Source: an uncultured cyanobacterium | Lineage (GTDB): Bacteria > Cyanobacteriota > Cyanobacteriia > Cyanobacteriales > Nostocaceae | DNA length: 51,767 bases | Reading direction: 5' to 3' | Assembly: GCA_903903925.1 (NCBI GenBank) | Contig: CAIVAU010000133.1 | Location: 1 to 51,767, forward strand | In this document: positions 17,585-26,842 of the stretch, in pieces | Position numbering within the stretch: position 1 is the stretch's first letter | How the letters are laid out: every line of letters begins with the position of its first letter | The notes under the pieces: model-generated | What the model was told of the DNA's origin: nothing | The model's database searches: none | The model's input: only the letters and a program-made list of their open reading frames with translations | Program-made: the position numbers and the translations under genes

Positions 17585-17616
17585 GAGGGAGCAGAGAGCA
17601 GGCTCCCTGCTCCCTC
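17585..17616. terminator. Hairpin between convergent aroH and crtR
   Basis: GAGGGAGCAG (17585-17594) pairs perfectly with CTGCTCCCTC (17607-17616) around a 12-nt loop, directly between the two convergent stops and touching the crtR stop. It is a candidate two-way terminator, although no T-run follows on either strand. The arms also resemble the TGCTCCC heptamer repeat. Confidence 0.55.
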
Positions 17617-18491
17617 TAAAATCTAATTCCGATAAAAATATCGTAAACAAATTCAAAAAAATCTTTTTTTCGTAACAGTCCTAAAGATTGATCGCAGCCT
17701 TTTTCGTCTAAAAGTGGCTTCATTAGATGGTATGTGGGCTGGTAATTGTACCACGGAATAGAAGGCCACAAATGATGAATCAAGTGGTAATTTTGCCCCA
17801 TAATGAGGATGTTTACAATGGGGTTAGCATAGACACGGGCATTTTTCCAGCGATCGCGCTCTTGGTGAGGACGATGGGGTAAATAATCAAAAAATAATCC
17901 CAGTGCTAACCCAACTACAGCAGAAGGGATGAACCAAAAATTGAGAATGTAACCCAAAAAGTGGTATTGGATTGAAACATAGAAAATTGCCACAACAACC
18001 AAGCGACTGACAAACCATTCAATCAGCTCGTATTTACGCCATAACTGTCGCTTAAAGAAAAAGACTTCGTGGTATAAAAAGCGTACTGGAAGCAACCACA
18101 GTGGCCCACCGGTAGAAACGTAATGATCCGGATCGTTTTCTGGATCGTTGACATGGGCATGATGCTGCAAATGCACCCGCGTAAACACTGGAAAGGCAAA
18201 AACTAGCATCAGCGCACTGCCATGACCTAATATGGCATTGATCACCCGGTTACGATGGGCAGACTGGTGACAGGCATCATGAATCACTGTTCCTGCAATA
18301 TGCAAGGCAAGAGTGTTGATGATAAAGCATACCCAGTGCGGCCATTGCCAAATCCAGTAACCAAAGTTAGACAGGGTAAACATTGCCACGGCTGCTAAAA
18401 ACATCAGCAGTGTGGTGTTGAAACCACCGGGAGGCGCTAATAATTCCTTGGGTGGGACTGTCAGTGGCTTTGGTGCCTCCGACGTCAGCAT
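17616..18491 (-). CDS. crtR: Beta-carotene hydroxylase CrtR
   Basis: 291 aa from ATG 18491, chosen because AAGGAGT lies 7 bp upstream and MLTSEAPKPLTVPPKE is the usual CrtR start (an upstream ATG at 18533 adds 14 residues). It is a membrane di-iron desaturase-like hydroxylase with His boxes HDACHQSAH, HLQHHAHVND and HLIHHLWPSIPW, plus several membrane spans (about 25-65, 82-110, 160-200). It adds hydroxyl groups to beta-carotene or related rings, giving zeaxanthin and, in this group, hydroxylated myxoxanthophylls, in the thylakoid or cytoplasmic membrane. It stands alone and is convergent with aroH. Confidence 0.93.
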   Translation of the reverse strand: MLTSEAPKPLTVPPKELLAPPGGFNTTLLMFLAAVAMFTLSNFGYWIWQWPHWVCFIINTLALHIAGTVIHDACHQSAHRNRVINAILGHGSALMLVFAFPVFTRVHLQHHAHVNDPENDPDHYVSTGGPLWLLPVRFLYHEVFFFKRQLWRKYELIEWFVSRLVVVAIFYVSIQYHFLGYILNFWFIPSAVVGLALGLFFDYLPHRPHQERDRWKNARVYANPIVNILIMGQNYHLIHHLWPSIPWYNYQPTYHLMKPLLDEKGCDQSLGLLRKKDFFEFVYDIFIGIRF

Positions 18492-18688
18492 TGTGAACTC
18501 CTTATTTACCAAATATCTGCGAGTATACGACACGAATAGGTCAATAATAAAGTTTTATGTAGAAAAATTGCTCAATCTCTTGATAGATCGGTTAACAGTT
18601 AACCGTCATGATTGACTCACCAGCAACAGACAAGAGATATCCTTGAACTTAAGATGATTCCCAGGATAGCCCCCTAGATTCAGCCCCT

Positions 18689-20458
18689 ATGCAACTCAGA
18701 GATTCTGTACGCCGGACAAAAATTGTCGCTACGATCGGTCCTGCCACCAGCAGCCCAGAAATGCTCAAAGCTATTATTGAGGCTGGTGCAACGACACTGC
18801 GGCTAAACTTCTCCCACGGTAATCATACCGACCATCAACGCAATATTCGCCTAATTCGGCAGACCGCCTTTGAATTGAATCGCCCAGTGGCGATCCTCCA
18901 GGACTTGCAAGGACCAAAAATCCGCTTGGGTAAGTTTGAAAACGGATCTGTGGTTTTGGCAAAAGGCGATCGCTTCACCTTGACCAATCGCCCGATTATC
19001 GGTACACAGGAAATTAGCTGTGTCACCTACGATTATTTGGCAGACGAAGTTCCCTTAGGAGCAAGAATCCTGCTGGATGATGGACGAGTAGAAATGCAAG
19101 TAGAGGAGATCAACCGCGAAAAAGGTGATTTGCATTGTCGCCTGACAGTGGGTGGGTCCCTTTCTAACAACAAAGGCGTTAACTTTCCAGGAGTTTACCT
19201 GTCAGTTAAGGCAATGACCGACAAAGACCGAGAGGATCTGATGTTTGGTCTAGACCAAGGTGTGGACTGGGTAGCACTTTCCTTTGTCCGCAACCCTCTA
19301 GATATGATAGAGATTAAAGAGCTCATTTCCAGTACGGGTAAGCAGGTGCCTGTCATTGCCAAAATTGAAAAGCATGAAGCCATTGAACAAATGGAAGCAG
19401 TTCTGGCTTTGTGTGACGGCGTCATGGTGGCAAGAGGCGACTTAGGTGTCGAATTGCCTGCTGAGGATGTCCCTGTGCTGCAAAAGCGGCTCATTACCAC
19501 CGCCAATCGTTTGGGAATTCCGATCATTACCGCCACCCAGATGTTGGACAGCATGGTTAACAACCCCCGTCCAACCCGTGCCGAAGTGTCAGATGTTGCA
19601 AATGCGATCCTGGATGGCACGGATGCAGTGATGCTCTCGAATGAAACAGCTGTCGGCAAGTACCCAATCGAAGCTGTAGCAACAATGGCACGGATTGCTG
19701 AGCGCATTGAGCAGGAGGAGTCACTCAACACAAACGCACGTCAGGCTCGAGATTCTAGGCGTTCCATTCCTAATGCCATTAGTCAAGCAGTAGGTCAAAT
19801 TGCAGAGCAGCTAGGAGCAGCGGCGATTATGACTTTAACGCAAACAGGAGCAACAGCTCGTAATGTGTCCAAGTTCCGTCCCCAAACGCCTATTTTGGCA
19901 GTGACCCCTCATGTGAACGTAGCAAGGCAACTGCAGCTTGTATGGGGAGTGAAACCACTGTTGGTGCTAGAACTACCTTCCACTGGTCAGACGTTTCAAG
20001 CAGCTATCAACGTGGCTCAGGAACATCAGCTCCTATCTGAGGGGGATTTAGTCGTCATGACAGCTGGCACACTCCAAGGCGTTTCCGGGTCAACGGACTT
20101 GATTAAAGTTGAGGTCGTGACAGCTGTGCTAGGTCATGGAATCGGACTAGGACAAGGTTCTGTGAGTGGTCGTGCAAGGGTAGCTCAGACAGGCACAGAT
20201 GTCAGTAACTTTAATTATGGAGAGATTTTGGTGGCTTCTCGCACCAGCGCCGATTTTGTTGAAGCAATTCGCAAGGCGGCTGGAATTATTACCGAAGAGG
20301 AAAGTCTGACAAGTCATGCGGCGGTAATTGGCTTACGTCTCGGTGTGCCGGTCATTGTCGGTGTCAAGGGTGCAACGCAAGTGATTCGGGATGGTGCGAT
20401 TTTGACGATGGATCTGCAACGGGGTTTAATTTACTCTGGGGCGGTGGGAACACCCTAG
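18689..20458 (+). CDS. pyk: Pyruvate kinase with C-terminal PEP-utiliser domain
   Basis: 589 aa. Residues 1-470 are a standard pyruvate kinase: RTKIVATIGPATSS start, LRLNFSHG, the active-site block IAKIEKHEAIEQMEAVL, MVARGDLGVELPAEDV and SNETAVGKYPIEAV. The extra C-terminal domain of about 110 residues has the swivelling phosphohistidine pattern ESLTSHAAVIGLRLGVPVIVG (His about 543), as in the long pyruvate kinases of bacilli and cyanobacteria. It converts PEP and ADP to pyruvate and ATP in the last step of glycolysis. It is a single gene with repeat-rich DNA downstream. Confidence 0.96.
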   Translation: MQLRDSVRRTKIVATIGPATSSPEMLKAIIEAGATTLRLNFSHGNHTDHQRNIRLIRQTAFELNRPVAILQDLQGPKIRLGKFENGSVVLAKGDRFTLTNRPIIGTQEISCVTYDYLADEVPLGARILLDDGRVEMQVEEINREKGDLHCRLTVGGSLSNNKGVNFPGVYLSVKAMTDKDREDLMFGLDQGVDWVALSFVRNPLDMIEIKELISSTGKQVPVIAKIEKHEAIEQMEAVLALCDGVMVARGDLGVELPAEDVPVLQKRLITTANRLGIPIITATQMLDSMVNNPRPTRAEVSDVANAILDGTDAVMLSNETAVGKYPIEAVATMARIAERIEQEESLNTNARQARDSRRSIPNAISQAVGQIAEQLGAAAIMTLTQTGATARNVSKFRPQTPILAVTPHVNVARQLQLVWGVKPLLVLELPSTGQTFQAAINVAQEHQLLSEGDLVVMTAGTLQGVSGSTDLIKVEVVTAVLGHGIGLGQGSVSGRARVAQTGTDVSNFNYGEILVASRTSADFVEAIRKAAGIITEEESLTSHAAVIGLRLGVPVIVGVKGATQVIRDGAILTMDLQRGLIYSGAVGTP

Positions 20459-20592
20459 GGGGAAGTAGCGGGAGTGTGGGAGGTGTGGGGAGTGTGGGAG
20501 GTGTGGGGAGTGTGGGAGGTAAGGAAAATATGACTCCCCACACTCCCCACACACACTCTCTCTCTGGATTTCTCAAAGCGTGAGAAATCCAG
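20459..20592. repeat. GTGTGGGGA tandem repeats and hairpin after pyk
   Basis: GGGAGTGTGGGAGGTGTG units repeat at about 20470-20520 and are answered by the complementary ACTCCCCACACTCCCCACAC at about 20532-20551, giving a long stem. A second perfect hairpin follows: CTGGATTTCTC (20564-20574) with GAGAAATCCAG (20582-20592), 7-nt loop. Either could end the pyk transcript; neither has a T-run. Confidence 0.75.
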
Positions 20593-20710
20593 GCTACACT
20601 CCCCACACCAACGGAAGTGAGAAATTCGGTTAAAGCTTGACAGTCAACAGTCAACCTTTAACCGTTAACAACCCTGCATGATTTCTTTTTAGATTGCCAT
20701 ACAAATTTGT

Positions 20711-21041
20711 CGGCTATCAAACACCTTGTTTCAATACAGCTACTTGCTGTGATAAAAAAAGAACAAAATATCTTACGAATTTATCGGCTATCAAGACGAT
20801 GTTTGAAAAGTACTCCAGCGTGTGTTTCACTACCCTGGCTACCGAGAAATTGCTACGAGAAAGTTGGTGTTTTGGGATTTGAGAACGTGTCCCTGATCTG
20901 CACTCGAGACTCAATTCAACCCTTTTTAAACATCCTCTTAAGCACTTATAATACAGCTACTTGCTGCTATCGAAAAGAAAAAAAATATACATGAATTTAT
21001 CGGCTATCAAACACCTTGTTGCAACGCAGCTACCTGGTGTT
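20711..21041. repeat. Dispersed CGGCTATCAA / CAGCTACTTG repeat family in a gene-free gap
   Basis: Two long copies start at 20711 and 21001 (CGGCTATCAAACACCTTGTT, then CAA, then CAGCTAC(T/C)TG(C/G)TGT). Partial copies lie at 20785-20794 (CGGCTATCAA only) and 20950-20966 (AATACAGCTACTTGCTG only). Spacings are irregular, so this is not a CRISPR array. The rest of 20593-21432 contains no convincing gene; 21100-21430 is probably leader for the sensor gene. Confidence 0.7.
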
Positions 21042-21492
21042 GCCAAATAAAGAAAACATAAAGAAAAAATATAGATTTATAATTTGTTTCTGTTATATTA
21101 AACACTAATAATATATTAAAGTTATTATTGTGGATCATCAGAATCTTGACAGAGAGGCAGAAAAAGTGACAACTCCACACATCTCCCCTTCACAAGCGCG
21201 GAGACACTGAATTTCGTGGGTCTGGAAGCCCGTAGAAATGGACTATTTTGTGTAAAAAATCCAGTTGGCTTCAGCTATTAGGTTAGAAAAAAATCCACAG
21301 CTAGTAGGTTGGGACAACAGAATAAAATAGCTTTTTATATAACCAGAAAAAGGTGGCGATTCTTAACTCTATATTTGACCAAGTAATAATTTCAATAAAT
21401 GGATAACTCCACCTCCCTGGTTCATGAACTGAATGCAGCAATGGATATTTTTTCTTTCATTTAGTTTTGCAGCACAATTCAAAATTTATTAT

Positions 21493-24477
21493 ATGACTCA
21501 GTATTCTTATCGAAAGCAAGCAGAACAAACACAAATTAATCAGTTCCATGACAGTCAAAGAGACGGAGAAAACTTGATATCGGAGGAACTAACGAGCCGT
21601 CAAGAAGCTCCGCGTCCATCGCAGAGGCGACAGGAGTGGAGCTTAAAGGCTAAGGCAATAATTTGGGCACTTGCTGTTAGCATGATCCCCGTGCTGACAG
21701 TGGGCACAGCCACCTACTACTTTGGCAGACAGTCAGTAACCAAGCAGATTCCCCAAGCAAGACAAGCGGACGTCACAGATCTAAGAGAAACAAAACTGAC
21801 ACTAGACAGAGAACTGTCACTCTTATTAATTGGAACAGGGGTGACATCAGTTTTGGCAGGTGCGATCGCTGCAATTTTAGCCAATCGTGCCATTCGTCCA
21901 GTTCTGAACGCTGCCACAGTCTCCACCACTATGGTGAATAGGCTACGTCGAGAGAGTCAGAATACTCGCGCCCCTATTGATAGCAAAGATGAACTAGTTG
22001 TTTTAGAAAAAAATATCAGCTTAATAAAAGAACGGCTTCCGGATTTGCTATGGAAACAAGAAACAGCAGATCAGAGTGTCCAAGTGCTGAGAAACATCAC
22101 CTGTCGTATCCAGGAATCGTTGAATGAAGAAGATGTTCTCAAAACTACTGTTGAAGAAGTTCGTACAGCCTTAAAAACTGACCGCGTGGCAATCTTTCGC
22201 TTCAATCCCAACTGGGATGGAACCTTTGTAGCAGAATCAGTGGCATTCGGATTCCCGAAAGTTTTGTGGTCTACAGTCTCAGACCCTTGTTTCGAGGAAG
22301 AGCATATCGAACAATACAACAATGGTCACATCCGTGCTGTTGATGATATCTATAAAGCTGGACTCACTGATTGTTATATTGGATTGCTAGAGCGATTTGC
22401 TGTCAAGTCCAATCTGATCGCGCCTATTCTCAAGAACAACCAACTATTTGGCTTATTAATTGCACATGAGTGCTCTAAACCCCGCTCTTGGCTACAGTCG
22501 GAAATTGGTTTGTTTGCCCAGGTAGCTACGCAAGTAGGATTTGCCCTCAAATACGTGAAACTGCTAGAACAGGTAGAGACGAAAGCCGATCAAGATCAGG
22601 TATTTATAAACACCACTCGTTGCATTCGGGAATCACTGAACGAAGAGGATGTTCTCAAAGCAACTGTTGAAGAAGTCCGCAAAGAAATGAGTGCTGACCG
22701 AGTACTTATTTATGGCTTTGATTCCAACTGGTATGGAACTGTGATTGCAGAATCAGTGCTTCCTGGTTTTCCCAAAGCATTGCGAGCCAACATCAAAGAC
22801 CCATGCTTCGCAGAGGGCTATGTAGAAAAGTACCAAGGGGGTCGAGTTCAAGCTACCAACAACATTTATGAAGCTGGTTTGACGACTTGCCACATTAGCC
22901 AACTTGAACGATTTGCTGTCAAGGCAAATTTGGTTGCCCCTATTCTCAAGGATAACCAGCTATTTGCCTTATTAATAGCACATCAATGTTCCAAACCCCG
23001 TAATTGGCAGCAGTCTGAGATTGATTTGTTCACCCAGATAGCGACGCAAGTGGGATTTGCTCTTGACCATGCTAGGCTCCTTCAACGAATCGATGCTGAA
23101 GGTGTACGAATGCAGATGATTATGGACTTGACCCGCCACATTCGAGAGCCGCACAACGAAGAGGATGTTCTGAAAATTACTGTTGAAGGAGTCCGCAAAG
23201 CAATGAGCGCTGACCGGGTAATCGTTTACGGCTTTGACGCCAACTGGTTTGGAACTGTGATCGCAGAATCAGTCGTTACAGGTTTTCCCAAAGCGTTGCG
23301 AGCCAAAATCGAAGACCCGTGCTTTGCAGAGGGCTATGTAGTAAAGTACCGAATGGGTCGAGTCCAAGCTACCAACAACATTTATGACGCTGGTTTGACT
23401 GCTTGCCACATCAGCCAACTTGAAAAGTTTGCGGTTAAGGCAGGTTTGGTTGCCCCTATTCTCAAGGACGACCAGCTATTCGGCTTATTAATTGCACATC
23501 AATGTTCCAAACCCCGTCATTGGGGGCAGTCTGAAATTGATTTTTTAGCCCAGATCGCCACGCAAGTAGGATTTGCTCTCGACCATGCTAGGCTTCTTGA
23601 CCAGGTAGAGGATGCGTACCAATCTGCTGAGGCGATCGCTTTCAAGCAGCGTCAACAACAAGAAGAGTTCCAGCGCCAAGTGTCAGAACTGCTTAGCAGT
23701 AGTGAAGTTGTCCAAGCTCTTTCCACAGAGGTTTCTCTCGACCAGATAGAATCCTTTAAATCTACCTATGAGCAAATTCAAACGCTGGCTGATTCAGCTT
23801 GGGAAATGGTGACTTCTGCCAAACAAATAGAACTACAAGAGCAGCAACTCAGTCAGACCGTACAGAACGAACATGAGTCTGTGAACCGAATCTTAGATAG
23901 CATTTCTGCTATCCGAGAAACATTTGTGGAAGCCTCTGTTAAGGTCAAGCGTCTAGACCAACCTTCCCAAAAGCTCTCTGAGATGGTAAACCTGATTAGT
24001 CATGTTGTCTCACAAATTAAGCTCCAAGCCTTGCATACGACACTTGAAGCATCCCGGTCTGGAGAAGCAGGTCAAAAATTTGCTTTGAACGCTGAAAAAG
24101 AACTTTCCTTAGTCCAGCAGTTGGACTCGGATATTGCACAAATCAAACCACTGATTGGGGAAATTCAGGCACAAACCAATGAAGTCATTGCTACTATGCA
24201 GTCCGGAACAGAGCGAACCTTGAGTGAGGCTGAATTGGTGGAGAAATCTCACCAGAAAATATTTAAGCTTGCCACTATCAGTGACCAAATAAAAACACTG
24301 GTAATGGAACTTGCCCAAGCCGCTGCTGTTCAAGCACAGACTTCAACCTCAGCAAACCAATCTATTCTGCAAGTCGCTAATATTGCTAGCCAGACCTCAG
24401 AACAAGCCGTAGCCGTGGCTGATTCCGTGACCAAGCTGGCGGCATTTGCACAGGACCTGCAGAAGAGTATGGATTAG
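21493..24477 (+). CDS. Three-GAF cyanobacteriochrome-like methyl-accepting protein
   Basis: 994 aa from ATG 21493; ATG 21433 would add 20 residues. Two membrane spans (about residues 54-76 and 109-131) precede three tandem GAF domains of about 172 residues each (about 195-360, 367-532, 539-702). Every GAF carries DPCF and a second Cys 28 residues later: C266/C294 (CY), C438/C466 (CH), C610/C638 (CH). This equals the DXCF plus canonical Cys-His arrangement of TePixJ-type cyanobacteriochromes, so bilin binding is likely. The C-terminal 250 residues resemble an MCP signalling coil (IKLQALHTTLEASRSGEAGQKFAL), but the usual EGRGFAVVADEVR tip is degenerate. Probable membrane light sensor for motility; partner genes are not nearby. 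GAF2 and GAF3 are near duplicates. Confidence 0.85.
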   Translation: MTQYSYRKQAEQTQINQFHDSQRDGENLISEELTSRQEAPRPSQRRQEWSLKAKAIIWALAVSMIPVLTVGTATYYFGRQSVTKQIPQARQADVTDLRETKLTLDRELSLLLIGTGVTSVLAGAIAAILANRAIRPVLNAATVSTTMVNRLRRESQNTRAPIDSKDELVVLEKNISLIKERLPDLLWKQETADQSVQVLRNITCRIQESLNEEDVLKTTVEEVRTALKTDRVAIFRFNPNWDGTFVAESVAFGFPKVLWSTVSDPCFEEEHIEQYNNGHIRAVDDIYKAGLTDCYIGLLERFAVKSNLIAPILKNNQLFGLLIAHECSKPRSWLQSEIGLFAQVATQVGFALKYVKLLEQVETKADQDQVFINTTRCIRESLNEEDVLKATVEEVRKEMSADRVLIYGFDSNWYGTVIAESVLPGFPKALRANIKDPCFAEGYVEKYQGGRVQATNNIYEAGLTTCHISQLERFAVKANLVAPILKDNQLFALLIAHQCSKPRNWQQSEIDLFTQIATQVGFALDHARLLQRIDAEGVRMQMIMDLTRHIREPHNEEDVLKITVEGVRKAMSADRVIVYGFDANWFGTVIAESVVTGFPKALRAKIEDPCFAEGYVVKYRMGRVQATNNIYDAGLTACHISQLEKFAVKAGLVAPILKDDQLFGLLIAHQCSKPRHWGQSEIDFLAQIATQVGFALDHARLLDQVEDAYQSAEAIAFKQRQQQEEFQRQVSELLSSSEVVQALSTEVSLDQIESFKSTYEQIQTLADSAWEMVTSAKQIELQEQQLSQTVQNEHESVNRILDSISAIRETFVEASVKVKRLDQPSQKLSEMVNLISHVVSQIKLQALHTTLEASRSGEAGQKFALNAEKELSLVQQLDSDIAQIKPLIGEIQAQTNEVIATMQSGTERTLSEAELVEKSHQKIFKLATISDQIKTLVMELAQAAAVQAQTSTSANQSILQVANIASQTSEQAVAVADSVTKLAAFAQDLQKSMD

Positions 24478-24512
24478 GGAAATCCGAGAAATAAATTTGG
24501 TAAAGTATACTC

Positions 24513-24725
24513 ATGCGTTATGCAGTTGTGATTGAAAAAGGAGAAACTAGCTACGGTGCTTATATCCCTGATTTACCTGGTTGTGTGGCTGTAGGTGAAA
24601 CCTTGGAAGAAGTTAAGGCACTGATTACCGAAGCAATTGAATTTCATCTAGAAGGGATGCGAGAAGAAGGGACACCTATTCCCAAACCTACAACTATTGC
24701 TCATGAGGTTGAAGTTATAAAGTAA
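24513..24725 (+). CDS. HicB-like protein (orphan antitoxin-type)
   Basis: 70 aa. MRYAVVIEKGETSYGAYIPDLPGCVAVGETLEEV is the HicB partial RNase-H-like fold, with the usual YxAYxPDLPGC pattern and the LITEAIEFHLEGMREEG helix. Full HicB antitoxins carry a C-terminal DNA-binding domain, absent here. No HicA toxin (60-80 aa, GxxxxR, GSHxxY) is found on either side, so it is either a solitary regulator or a remnant. A TATACT box lies just upstream. The next gene, a nucleotidyltransferase, is about 100 bp away and might be co-transcribed. Confidence 0.85.
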   Translation: MRYAVVIEKGETSYGAYIPDLPGCVAVGETLEEVKALITEAIEFHLEGMREEGTPIPKPTTIAHEVEVIK

Positions 24726-24829
24726 TGAGAGTTAACAAACTTTTGCGTTCTAATTTATCCGCTTGTTGCAGCTTCGCGCTTATCTAAGTTTGGGAGACGT
24801 TATAATTAGTATTTGACATCATCTGTTTC

Positions 24830-25678
24830 ATGGCGTCTCAACTCATAACCTACATAGTTTCTCGCCTACAACATGTCAAAGATATCACGGCGATCGTGCT
24901 TGGCGGTTCTCGCGCACGGGGAACCCATACACAAAAGTCTGATATCGATATTGGCATCTACTACGAAGCAGAACGTCCCCTTGATCTCTCTACACTCAAT
25001 CGCCTTGCAACAGAACTTGACGACAACCATCGTGAAAACCTTGTCACACCTATTGGCGGCTGGGGTAGATGGATTAATGGTGGTGGCTGGCTGTGCGTGA
25101 ATGATGTGCCTGTAGATTTTCTTTACCGCGACCTTGCGCGTGTCAGACAAGTCATTGCCGATAGTCACGCTGGTAAAATCACTATAGATTATCAGCCAGG
25201 GCATCCGCACGGGTTTGTGTCATCAATTTATATGGGTGAGATAGCAATCTGCCAGCCACTGTACGACCCTCACGGTGTCATTTCAGAACTGAAAGCCCAA
25301 ACTGAGCCTTATCCTGTTGCACTAAAGCAAGCAACCATTGATACTTTTGCTTGGGAAATCAACTTCTCGCTTCTAGTTGCGGCAAAAGCAGTAATACGCG
25401 GCGACGTTGCCTATGCAGTCGGTTGCTGTTTCCGAAGTGTCGCGTGCATGAATCAAGTATTGTTTGCGCTGAATGGACAATACCTGTTGAACGAGAAGGG
25501 TGCGGTAGCATTGGCGGACACATTCAGCATCCACCCGCACGACTATAGGATGCGCGTTGAGTCGGCGTTTGGAATGCTAGCCACCTCAGCAGAATCTATT
25601 GCAGGGGCAATTCAGGTTTTGGATGAACTTGAACGAGAATTGAGCGTTACCATAATCGCTGAACAGGATAACCATTAA
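24830..25678 (+). CDS. Nucleotidyltransferase-domain protein
   Basis: 282 aa. The N-terminus has the Pol-beta-type nucleotidyltransferase motif IVLGGSRARGTHTQKSDIDIGIYY (GGS at residues 25-27, metal-binding D38 and D40), with a possible third acidic residue in VPVDFLYRD (about 89-97). The C-terminal half is helical (IDTFAWEINFSLLVAAKAVIRGDVAYAVGCCFRSVACM), as in aminoglycoside adenylyltransferase or DUF4037-like enzymes. Possible roles are antibiotic modification or AMP transfer in a toxin-antitoxin setting; the sequence does not decide. Confidence 0.8.
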   Translation: MASQLITYIVSRLQHVKDITAIVLGGSRARGTHTQKSDIDIGIYYEAERPLDLSTLNRLATELDDNHRENLVTPIGGWGRWINGGGWLCVNDVPVDFLYRDLARVRQVIADSHAGKITIDYQPGHPHGFVSSIYMGEIAICQPLYDPHGVISELKAQTEPYPVALKQATIDTFAWEINFSLLVAAKAVIRGDVAYAVGCCFRSVACMNQVLFALNGQYLLNEKGAVALADTFSIHPHDYRMRVESAFGMLATSAESIAGAIQVLDELERELSVTIIAEQDNH

Positions 25679-25759
25679 AGGCAGAATCTACACTCAGAAT
25701 AGGTAGATGCTTAACTGTAGCTTATGCAATCAGTAGGTTAGCGTGATCAGCTTTTGCTT

Positions 25760-26842
25760 TTACAGATACCGTTTGAGGACTTCAACGGTGTCACAGCCAG
25801 TTCTTTGCCAACTGAATTGATTTGCTCTAGTGATGCTTTGAGTGGAAAGGCGATCGCGCAATTGTGAGTCAGTTGCAATTCTATACATTGCCTCAGTAAT
25901 TTCCCTGGTATTATAGGGATTGATAAGAATAGCGGCGTCGCCAGCAACCTCCGGTAGAGAGGAGAGGTTGGAAGTGATCGCGGGAGTACCACAAGCCATT
26001 GCTTCTAGAACTGGCAAACCAAAGCCTTCCCAAAGACTAGGAAAGACAAGGGCGATCGCACCATTAATTATCTTCGGTAACTCGTCGTAAGAAACGTAGT
26101 TAAGAAACTTTACCCGCCCAGTTATACCCAATTCGGCAACTTGCGCTTGCAAAACGGGGGTATAGCGTTTGTCTGGTGATCCTGCTAACCAAAGTTGGTA
26201 ATTTTCATTAGCAGGTAGCGCTGCGAAGGCAGCAATGAGTCTGTGTAGGTTCTTGTGCGGGTCATGTCGCCCAATGTAGAGATAGTAAGGGGAGTTTCTT
26301 GTGGAGTCTTGCCCGCCTAGAAAGCAAAAATGATTGGCGTCGTATGCGAGGGGAATAGGAGTCATTTTGCTAGCAGGAATTTGGCAAAAGTCAATAATAT
26401 CATTGGCAGTAGCTTGGGAGTTACAGATAATATGTTGTGCTTGGTTAAGGACTTGGGGAATGTAGTAACGATGGTAAAGTGTCAAAGGTGAAAAAAGTTT
26501 AGGAAAGCGCAACGGGATGAAGTCATGAACCATCACGACAAAACGACAGTCGGAAAATAAGGGTGCTTCTGGTTGAGGAGAAAATAAAAGTTGAGATTTT
26601 AACTCTCTATAAATTTGCGGCAATTGAAATTGCGTCCACAACAGGCGGTCAAAATGCCCTTTTGTACCTTGCGCAGGAGTCAAATCATCTGGAACTAAAT
26701 AGCAGTTGAAATCGGGGTAATTTTGAGCTGTTAATAAGGTGGGATTGAGAGATTTTAAATAGGGGAAAAGATTTCTAGCATAGTTGCTAATGCCTGTAGG
26801 TTGAGAAAATAGAATCGATAAGTTAACTAATACTTTACTCAT
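25760..26842 (-). CDS. GT4-type glycosyltransferase
   Basis: 360 aa, GT-B fold. The C-terminal half has LYIGRHDPHKNLHRLIAAF (donor-domain start) and FPSLWEGFGLPVLEAMACGTPAITSNLSSLPEVAGDAA, the EX7E motif with both glutamates of GT4 retaining transferases. The N-terminal half includes MVHDFIPLRFP, common in mannosyl- and rhamnosyltransferases. It probably transfers a sugar from an NDP-sugar or GDP-sugar to a polysaccharide or lipid-linked chain at the inner face of the cytoplasmic membrane. It directly follows the GT2 gene with 0 bp between stop and ATG (TAGATG), so the two form an operon. Confidence 0.9.
   Translation of the reverse strand: MSKVLVNLSILFSQPTGISNYARNLFPYLKSLNPTLLTAQNYPDFNCYLVPDDLTPAQGTKGHFDRLLWTQFQLPQIYRELKSQLLFSPQPEAPLFSDCRFVVMVHDFIPLRFPKLFSPLTLYHRYYIPQVLNQAQHIICNSQATANDIIDFCQIPASKMTPIPLAYDANHFCFLGGQDSTRNSPYYLYIGRHDPHKNLHRLIAAFAALPANENYQLWLAGSPDKRYTPVLQAQVAELGITGRVKFLNYVSYDELPKIINGAIALVFPSLWEGFGLPVLEAMACGTPAITSNLSSLPEVAGDAAILINPYNTREITEAMYRIATDSQLRDRLSTQSITRANQFSWQRTGCDTVEVLKRYL

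Noticed and set aside
20711..21041. CRISPR-like array in the leader of the sensor gene
   Set aside because: Copies are partial and irregularly spaced; there is no constant repeat length.
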